Shown in pieces: positions 59,801 through 64,000 of a stretch of DNA of 64,000 nt. A program made the translations under genes and the position numbers. Within the stretch, counting starts at the first letter, position 1. Each line of letters begins with the position of its first letter. Location of the stretch: positions 434,001 through 498,000 of the forward strand of contig NZ_JABWGN010000008.1 of the NCBI RefSeq assembly GCF_013363975.1. The letters run 5' to 3'. The DNA is from Nonomuraea montanisoli. GTDB taxonomy: Bacteria; Actinomycetota; Actinomycetes; Streptosporangiales; Streptosporangiaceae. The notes beneath the pieces are model-generated. The model was given only the letters and a program-made list of their open reading frames with translations. It had not been told where the DNA came from and did no database searches.

Positions 59801-60221
59801 CACCGGGTGGTCGCTGTGGGGCGTGGACCCGGTGACGGCGAAGGAGGCCGAGCAGGTCCGGCGCAACTGGTTCGTGGACGCGCCCGCCTGGATCGGCACG
59901 CAGGTGCGCCCGCACGTGGACGAGCTCACGCTCACGGCCCCCGCCACGCTCGCCGCCGGCGGCACCGACCGGGTCGCGGCCGAGGTCAAGCAGGGGACGC
60001 GGGCGGTCCCGGCGGCCTACCCGGTGTCGGCCGCCTGGTCGGGCTCACCCAACCTGCACGTCGGCCCGGCCCGTACGGCCAAGCCATGGCACGTGGCGGT
60101 GCTCGACCCGGAGACGGGCACGCTGACGGCTCGGCGCGCGGGACAGGTGACGGTCGCGGTCACGGTCAGCGGGGTCACCCGCCAGGCCACGGTCGCGATC
60201 ACCGCCAAGGCCGCCGCCTGA
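56817..60221 (+). CDS. Secreted phosphodiester glycosidase plus calcineurin-like phosphoesterase
   Basis: An 1134-residue exported protein. A signal peptide (about residues 1-22) is followed by a NAGPA-type phosphodiester glycosidase domain (about 90-400; AVVAVNGDFFD and NLDGGGSSTML), then beta-sandwich domains (about 400-760). A calcineurin-like metallophosphoesterase domain starts near residue 770 (RFAVMSDAQF), with INGDLVD near 812, VPGNHE near 843 and LFHVPPRD near 918. It likely trims phosphodiester-linked glycans or teichoic-acid-like polymers outside the cell. GTG start; a TTG at 56805 is in frame. Confidence 0.87.
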   Translation: MQTLRYVAAAASALLLGVALPAQADPQPPAEDALEASSYPPASTLLADATATAAAATQRLETDKRTRPVAPGVSLTSFDSYDALGWLRGDAVTADLGGAKADYVYSGEVTKTEPLSGPAKRARAVVAVNGDFFDINASGAAQGVGIQNGTLIQSPVAGHENAVAITGDGVGRVLKAYFEGTATPAGGAPVTLTQFNQVIQKDGVGLFTPLWGSYTRARAVEGASAVTEVVLRDGVVAEVRQAAGTGPIPAGTTVLLGRDGGAAALAALRAGDRIDVAYRPKTTDGSTLKAAVGGNYVLVKDGVVQNSADPAAHPRTAVGFSADGRKMYLLTVDGRQADSRGVTLNELAAMMAELGAANALNLDGGGSSTMLAREPGQADVQVENSPSDGGERHVPNGIALFSPEGSGKLKGFWLETAGDPSRVPGTGPVAGGRPDRVFPGLTRRLTAAGYDETYGPAAGTPAWRSEPAVHGVVRDGKFHALVPGQTTVTASRGAAKGTLELTVLQPLRRLGLTTDRVGLPGASGSATFGVVGYDRNGNSAPIEPSDLTLSYDKDLFEVTPADQGYFTVKAKKETGSGLITAKVGSISAAVPVTVGFEDKPVAGFDDAASWTFAAARATGSLSATTGQSGGGLKLAYDFTQSTATRAAYASPPQQIVVPGQPQAFGMWINSTGKGEWPSLEFYDALGQSQILRGPYMTWTGWKYVEFAVPAGVNYPLKLRRFYVAETRADQKYTNEIVIDGLVAKVPPSVTAPPAAKVSDPVVRPDVAAMPWRFAVMSDAQFVARDPDSDIVRNARRTLREIKAAEPDFLLINGDLVDEASPEDFALAKRILDEELGGALPYHYVPGNHEVMGGKIDNFKAVFGDTYQTFDHKGTRFVTLDTSRLNLRGGGFEQVAMLREQLDAAARDASVGSVAVLFHVPPRDPTPGKGSQLGDRKEAALVEQWLADFQRTTGKGAAYIGAHVGTFHASRVDAVPYFINGNSGKNPATAADDGGFTGWSLWGVDPVTAKEAEQVRRNWFVDAPAWIGTQVRPHVDELTLTAPATLAAGGTDRVAAEVKQGTRAVPAAYPVSAAWSGSPNLHVGPARTAKPWHVAVLDPETGTLTARRAGQVTVAVTVSGVTRQATVAITAKAAA

Positions 60222-60256
60222 CGTCTCGACGTCTCGACATCCCGATGTGACGCTTT

Positions 60257-60290
60257 GAGGGCGTCTGCCCGGCCCCGGGCGGGCGCCCTC
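60257..60290 (+). terminator. Terminator hairpin with internal loop
   Basis: GAGGGCG (60257-60263) pairs with CGCCCTC (60284-60290), and an inner GCCCG/CGGGC stem sits inside a 3x3 internal loop. It lies 36 bp after the phosphoesterase stop. Confidence 0.68.
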
Positions 60291-60313
60291 GCCCATGCGG
60301 CGGCCACCTGTCC

Positions 60314-60418
60314 CCCGGCGTGCCGCCTGAGGGGTCGGCGGGAGGGTCCGGCGGCGTGCCGGATGAGAGGTCGGCGGGCGGGGGCCCCGGCGTGCCGCTT
60401 GAGGGGGGCGGCGGGTGG
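60314..60418. repeat. Degenerate 33-38-bp repeat before the amidohydrolase
   Basis: Three copies (near 60314, 60347 and 60385) share CCGGCGTGCCG(C/G) and GAGGGGTCGGCGGG-type words. They lie between the phosphoesterase terminator and the amidohydrolase ribosome site. Confidence 0.72.
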
Positions 60419-60463
60419 GTACGGCGGCATCGGACGCGCGCCGGAACCCGGGGAGGACCGCCG

Positions 60464-61945
60464 ATGGCCGCCGACCTCACCGAGCTCGTCGACGAGCTGC
60501 CCCTGGTGGACCACCACGTCCACGGCGCCACCGCGCACGACCTGTCCCGCCGGGCGTTCGAGGAGCTGATCACCGAGTCGGACCGCCCGGTGCCGGCCTG
60601 GATGACCATGTTCGACTCCCAGCTCGGGCACGCCATCCTCCGGCACTGCGCCCCCGAGCTGGGGCTCGACCCGCACACCTCGCCCGAGGAGTACCTGGCG
60701 CGCCGGGCCCGGCTCGGCGCCGACGAGGTCAACCGGCGGCTCCTCGGCGCCTCCGGCGTCGAGCACTACCTGCTGGAGACCGGCTACCGGGGCGAGGAGA
60801 TCCTGGGCCCCGGCGGTATGGCGGAGGTCACCGGCGTGCCCGTGGACGAGGTGGTGCGGCTGGAGCAGGTCGCCGAGCAGGTGGCGGCCTCCGGCTGCGG
60901 GGCGGGCGCGTTCGCGCGGCGCTTCGCCGAGGCGCTGTGGGAACGCACCCGTACGGCGCGCGGCCTGAAGACCGTCGTGGCCTACCGGCACGGCCTCGAC
61001 TTCGACCCGTCACGGCCCTCGGCGGCCGAGGTCGCGGAGGCGGCCGGCCGCTGGCTGGGGGAGGGCGAGGCAGTCGGCCGCCGGTTGGGGGAGGGCGAGG
61101 CAGCCGGCCGCCGGTTGGGGGAGGGCGAGGCAGCCGGCCGCCGGTTGGGGGAGGGCGAGGCAGCCGGCCGCCGGTTGGGGGAGGCCGAGGCGGCCGGCCG
61201 CCGGCCGGGGGAGAGCCAGGCGGCTCCGGACGACGCGCCGCCCGGACGACCCGGGGGAGGAACCGGGACGGGACCGGACGACGCGCCGCACGGAGGATCC
61301 GGGGGAGGAGCCGGGACGGGACCGGACGACGGATTCCGCAGGGGACCGGAGAGACGGCTCGGCCTGGTGCAGGACGCGGTGCCGGTGACGGCCGCCGATC
61401 AGCGGCGGCGCGGGTGGCGGGTCACCGACCCCGTGCTGCTGCGGCACCTCATCTGGACCGGCCTCGACCGAGGGCTCCCGCTCCAGTTCCACACCGGCTT
61501 CGGCGACCCCGACGTGGACCTGCGCCGGGCGGACCCGCTCCTGCTGCGCGGCTTCGTCGAGCGGGCCGAGCCGACCGGGGTGCCGATCATGCTGCTCCAC
61601 TGCTATCCGTACGTCCGCCACGCCGGCCACCTCGCCCACGCCTACCCGGCCGTCCACCTCGACGTGGGCCTCGGCGTCACCTACACCGGCGCCCGCGCCG
61701 CCGCCCTGGTGGCGCAGAGCCTGGAGGTGGCGCCGTTCGCCAAGCTGCTGTTCTCCTCGGACGCGTGGGGTCCGGCCGAGCTGCACCATCTCGGCGCGAC
61801 GCTGTGGCGGCGGGCCCTGGCGCGGGTCCTGGGCGAGTTCGTGGCCGAAGGGGAGTGGTCGGCGGGCCAGGCGGCGCGGGTGGCGGCCATGGTGGCCGCG
61901 GGGAACGCCCGCCGCGTCTACGACCTGACCGCGCCCCGGCCCTGA
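60464..61945 (+). CDS. Amidohydrolase family protein with a repetitive insertion
   Basis: A 493-residue metal-dependent hydrolase of the amidohydrolase-2 (TIM-barrel) group, similar to the N-terminal part of FluG-like proteins. Metal ligands are the HxH pair His18/His20 (VDHHVHGA), His343 (FHTGFGD), His379 (LLHCYPY) and Asp433 (SSDAWG). Residues 195-290 are an insertion of six ten-residue GRRLGEGEAA repeats and about two and a half 16-residue PDDAPxG repeats; the barrel resumes after it. The GGGGAGGA site precedes the ATG at 60464. Substrate unknown. Confidence 0.87.
   Translation: MAADLTELVDELPLVDHHVHGATAHDLSRRAFEELITESDRPVPAWMTMFDSQLGHAILRHCAPELGLDPHTSPEEYLARRARLGADEVNRRLLGASGVEHYLLETGYRGEEILGPGGMAEVTGVPVDEVVRLEQVAEQVAASGCGAGAFARRFAEALWERTRTARGLKTVVAYRHGLDFDPSRPSAAEVAEAAGRWLGEGEAVGRRLGEGEAAGRRLGEGEAAGRRLGEGEAAGRRLGEAEAAGRRPGESQAAPDDAPPGRPGGGTGTGPDDAPHGGSGGGAGTGPDDGFRRGPERRLGLVQDAVPVTAADQRRRGWRVTDPVLLRHLIWTGLDRGLPLQFHTGFGDPDVDLRRADPLLLRGFVERAEPTGVPIMLLHCYPYVRHAGHLAHAYPAVHLDVGLGVTYTGARAAALVAQSLEVAPFAKLLFSSDAWGPAELHHLGATLWRRALARVLGEFVAEGEWSAGQAARVAAMVAAGNARRVYDLTAPRP
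61046..61225. repeat. Six 30-bp in-frame repeats in the amidohydrolase gene
   Basis: Six 30-bp copies, the inner ones nearly identical, with core CGCCGGTTGGGGGAGGGCGA. Each adds ten residues (GRRLGEGEAA). The frame is kept. Confidence 0.93.
61226..61340. repeat. 48-bp in-frame repeats following the 30-bp array
   Basis: About two and a half copies of a 48-bp unit encode PDDAPxGxxGGGxGTG. They abut the 30-bp array, so two unrelated arrays lie back to back. Confidence 0.85.
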
Positions 61946-61975
61946 CGCCGTCCCGCTCCAGGGCCGGGGCGCGGT
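61928..61975. terminator. 17-bp-stem terminator overlapping the amidohydrolase stop
   Basis: ACCGCGCCCCGGCCCTG (61928-61944) and its exact complement (61959-61975) form a stem with a 14-base loop. The left arm contains the last codons and first two bases of the TGA of the amidohydrolase gene; the right arm ends next to the lipoprotein stop (61977). Confidence 0.85.
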
Positions 61976-61976
61976 C

Positions 61977-62579
61977 TCACTCCTTGATCGACAACCGCTG
62001 GACGTCGGCGTCCTCAAGCCTGACCGGGTTGTCCGGCATCGCCGAATACGTGCCCGCCGAGGTGACGACGTACTTGGCCTGCTCCGGGTTGAGGAGCGAG
62101 GCCGGCGAGTCGGGATAGGTCTCCAGGAACAACATGTACGTGACGCCCGTCTTCAACGGCGTCGCGTCCGCCTCCTCGTACGTCACGCCGTCCAGCGTGC
62201 CGCCGAGCTCCTTCACCTGGATGACCTGGCCGACCCGGGCCGGCCCCTTGCGCACCTTGAGCACCTCGACGGAACTGACCGTCATGACCGTGGGCGGCCC
62301 GGCGGGCGGAGCCTCCGCGTCGGGCGTGACACCGGCGTTCGGATTCAGCCGCGGATCGGTCTCGGTGGCGTCGTCCGCCGGCTCGACCTCCGTCATGACG
62401 CGTTTCGTCCCGGTCAGCCGGCCCTCGATCACCAGCTTCGCCCCGGTGAACAGCGCGTCGGCGCTGTCGTACGCCGGATAGTCCGCCGCGTAGATGACGT
62501 TCTTCTCCTCCGCCGCGCAGGCGGACAGCAACAGCACAGCCAGGGCGGCCACCCCGAGCCGCCGCATTCGAGCCTTCAT
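61977..62579 (-). CDS. Putative lipoprotein of unknown function
   Basis: A 200-residue precursor with a lipobox LLSAC (Cys21) after a hydrophobic signal, so it is a lipid-anchored surface protein. The mature part has an acidic linker (DDATETDPRLNPNAGVTPDAEAPP, about residues 68-91; quoted here in pieces DDATETDPRL and NPNAGVTPDAE) and a beta-rich domain with GQVIQVKELGG and GVTYMLFLETY. I do not recognise the family. It lies 48 bp downstream of the metalloprotease gene on the same strand, so the two may be co-transcribed. Confidence 0.8.
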   Translation of the reverse strand: MKARMRRLGVAALAVLLLSACAAEEKNVIYAADYPAYDSADALFTGAKLVIEGRLTGTKRVMTEVEPADDATETDPRLNPNAGVTPDAEAPPAGPPTVMTVSSVEVLKVRKGPARVGQVIQVKELGGTLDGVTYEEADATPLKTGVTYMLFLETYPDSPASLLNPEQAKYVVTSAGTYSAMPDNPVRLEDADVQRLSIKE

Positions 62580-62627
62580 CGACTTCGACTCCCGTTCTCC
62601 TCGTGAATGTCGTCGGGGCGGAGCCGG

Positions 62628-63167
62628 TCAGTAATAGGCGTTGACGTCCGAGACGTCATGCGACTGCGGTTTGGTCATCGTGTCGCGATTTCTGCTGTGG
62701 TTCATGATGGAGGTGGTGCTGTTGTGCGCGAGATTGAGCGCGTGCCCCAATTCGTGGACGAAGACGCCGGTCACGTAGTTGGAGAAATTGCTCGCGTCCC
62801 GGTTGATGGTGCGGCTGTTCAGCTTGATGTACAGGCAGCTGTCGCCGCATCGGGTGTAGTGCCCGTACCAGGTGTTCCGGTACGACTTCACGGTGATGGT
62901 CGAGCCGGAGTTCCGGTTCTTGTAGATGTCGGCGGGGGAGGACGTGGCGTTCCAGTTGGCCAGCGCCTTGTTCATCGGCTTCTGCCACGTGTCGTTGTAG
63001 TTGTAGGGGTAGAGGCCGATGCGGGCGATGAGCTGGCCGGTCCCGTTCCAGTGTGCGGACGCGGGGGTCGCGCTGATGCTCACGCAGACGATCCCGGCGA
63101 GAGTCGCGGCCAGCAGCCGCGAGGCTTTTCTTTTCGCGTTCCGGGCGCGGAGGTCTGACAATGCCAC
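62628..63167 (-). CDS. Small secreted matrixin/snapalysin-like zinc metalloprotease
   Basis: A 179-residue precursor. A signal peptide (residues 1-38, ending PASA) precedes a catalytic domain with HExxHxxxxxH: His138, Glu139, His142 and His148 in VFVHELGHALNLAHNS, and a Met-turn at SIMNH (Met155). Two cysteines (107, 111) may form a disulfide. It fits M10/M7-like secreted proteases of actinomycetes. The GTG at 63167 has GGAG nine bases upstream; the frame beyond (to 63260) is not credible. Confidence 0.88.
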   Translation of the reverse strand: MALSDLRARNAKRKASRLLAATLAGIVCVSISATPASAHWNGTGQLIARIGLYPYNYNDTWQKPMNKALANWNATSSPADIYKNRNSGSTITVKSYRNTWYGHYTRCGDSCLYIKLNSRTINRDASNFSNYVTGVFVHELGHALNLAHNSTTSIMNHSRNRDTMTKPQSHDVSDVNAYY

Positions 63168-63510
63168 GATCCACTCCGATTCTTTTCGGGCAGGGCGGAA
63201 CAGCGTGACGGGTGAAGGAATTGCGCGGTCACCGGTCGCGCCCGGACGGGCGGCCGGCACGGTTTCGGCGAGGCGTTCTGACTATGGGCGGTTCACGTCG
63301 GCGGAAACCGTTTGCACGCTGCGACGGTACTCGACGCGCAGTTATACGCACAAGATCAACGCAGAGTTCCGGAAACCATCGTCTCCGTCATATCGGCCGG
63401 TCCTCCCAGGTGCGCGGAAGCTGCCCGGATATCGACCCTGAAAAATAGCTGTGACCCCCGGGTCCCGCGGCGTTCGGCCGCGGACCCGGGGGCATGGGGT
63501 GGCGGAGCGT
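63168..63510. other. 343-bp intergenic region
   Basis: No gene seen. It contains the terminator at 63455-63492 and a minus-strand TATAAC hexamer (63346 to 63341), a possible promoter for the metalloprotease, about 175 bp from its start. Confidence 0.6.
63455..63492 (-). terminator. Rho-independent terminator of the ALDH7 gene
   Basis: A 16-bp stem with one bulged C and a GTTCG loop (63455-63492), followed on the minus strand by TCACAGCTATTTTTC, a U-rich tail. It ends 19 bp from the stop of the ALDH gene. Confidence 0.82.
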
Positions 63511-64000
63511 TCAGAGGAAGCTGACGTTCTGGGCCAGGGTGAGCCGGTCGGAGTAGTTCACGGTGGCGGTCGAGCGCCGCATGTAGGCGCGCCACGCGTC
63601 CGAGCCGGACTCGCGCCCGCCGCCCGTCTCCTTCTCCCCGCCGAACGCCCCGCCGATCTCGGCCCCGGACGTGCCGATGTTGACGTTGACGATCCCGCAG
63701 TCGGAGCCCGTCGCCGAGGTGAACAGCTCGGCCTCGCCCACGTCGCGGGTGAAGACGCTGGACGACAGCCCCTGGGGGACCGCGTTGTTCAGCTCGATCG
63801 CCTCGTCCAGCGTGCGGTACGTCTGGACGTACAGGATCGGGGCGAACGTCTCCTCCCGCACGATGCCGTTCTGTCCCTCGACGCGCACGATCGCCGGCTC
63901 GGCGTAGAAGGCGGCCGGCGCGGCGTCGGCCAGGCGGCGGCCGCCGCCGGCGAGCAGCTTGCCGCCCTCGGCCCGGGCGGTGCCGAGGGCGTGCCGCATC
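63511..64000 (-). CDS. Aldehyde dehydrogenase, ALDH7/piperideine-6-carboxylate dehydrogenase-like (5' truncated by window edge)
   Basis: Only the C-terminal 163 codons are in the window; the start lies beyond 64000. ETFAPILYVQTYRTLDEA, IGTSGAEIGGAFGGEKETGG (20 residues) and ESGSDAWRAYMRR are close to the L-piperidine-6-carboxylate dehydrogenase (ALDH7) group, which acts in lysine catabolism. The catalytic Cys and Glu are off the edge. A clear terminator follows. Confidence 0.88.
   Translation of the reverse strand, partial: MRHALGTARAEGGKLLAGGGRRLADAAPAAFYAEPAIVRVEGQNGIVREETFAPILYVQTYRTLDEAIELNNAVPQGLSSSVFTRDVGEAELFTSATGSDCGIVNVNIGTSGAEIGGAFGGEKETGGGRESGSDAWRAYMRRSTATVNYSDRLTLAQNVSFL

Noticed and set aside
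56862..59915. A 1017-codon minus-strand frame over the glycosidase/phosphoesterase gene
   Set aside because: Antisense shadow of a gene with clear catalytic motifs on the plus strand.
54708..60221. A single 1837-codon frame joining the membrane protein region to the glycosidase gene
   Set aside because: The first part is out of frame with the membrane protein gene. A -10 element, a hairpin and a signal peptide place the real start near 56817.

Overview
The window is chromosomal DNA of a very GC-rich actinomycete, by my estimate above 70% GC. Markers are a mycothiol-dependent maleylpyruvate-isomerase-family enzyme, a SARP regulator, a GerW/YtfJ-type protein, an ECF42 sigma factor with its DGPF partner, frequent GTG starts, several apparently leaderless genes, and many TetR-type regulators. 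A Streptosporangiales-like soil actinomycete (for example Nonomuraea or a relative) fits, but this is inference from gene content. I saw no rRNA, tRNA, CRISPR array, insertion sequence, integrase or phage gene. The window is cut at both ends inside aldehyde dehydrogenase genes.

Layout. 1-5.5 kb: aldehyde dehydrogenase tail, TetR regulator divergent from a SnoaL-like protein, SDR divergent from a second TetR, mycothiol-enzyme homologue, methyltransferase. 5.5-9 kb: secreted seven-bladed YVTN propeller, aldo/keto reductase, second SDR. 9-14.9 kb: ECF42 sigma factor and DGPF protein, GNAT, TetR, alpha/beta hydrolase divergent from PadR, TrmB/LuxR-like regulator. 14.9-26.5 kb: large secreted subtilase divergent from an LLM-class flavin oxidoreductase, small SARP divergent from a trypsin-fold protease, and a 1541-residue secreted repeat protein of unknown function. 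26.6-32.4 kb: ohrR/ohr pair, acetyl-xylan-esterase-like hydrolase, cysteine-free HesB-like protein, TetR with a membrane protein, CBS protein with an ArsB/NhaD-type permease. 32.6-41.7 kb: small hypotheticals, secreted PI-PLC-like protein, phosphotransferase, DedA, disulfide oxidoreductase, pentapeptide-repeat protein, KhtT/KhtU-type antiporter. 41.8-52.2 kb: a carbohydrate block of acetate kinase, phosphoketolase, two small HATPase proteins, IlvD/Edd dehydratase, glucose-6-phosphate isomerase, GH36 alpha-galactosidase, GerW-like protein. 52.3-64 kb: VIT1 transporter, hypothetical, phosphatase-fold membrane protein, secreted phosphodiester-glycosidase/metallophosphoesterase, amidohydrolase, lipoprotein, small secreted metalloprotease, ALDH7-type dehydrogenase.

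Two themes stand out. First, many regulator genes are divergent from a target and the gap holds a clear dyad operator. Second, the window is unusually rich in short tandem repeats of 14 to 48 bp. Several run across or sit next to the 3' end of a gene, and one 38-bp duplication appears to have separated an ancestral stop/start overlap. The best candidates for undescribed biology are the giant secreted repeat protein beside a SARP-box-controlled protease, and this repeat habit at gene ends.
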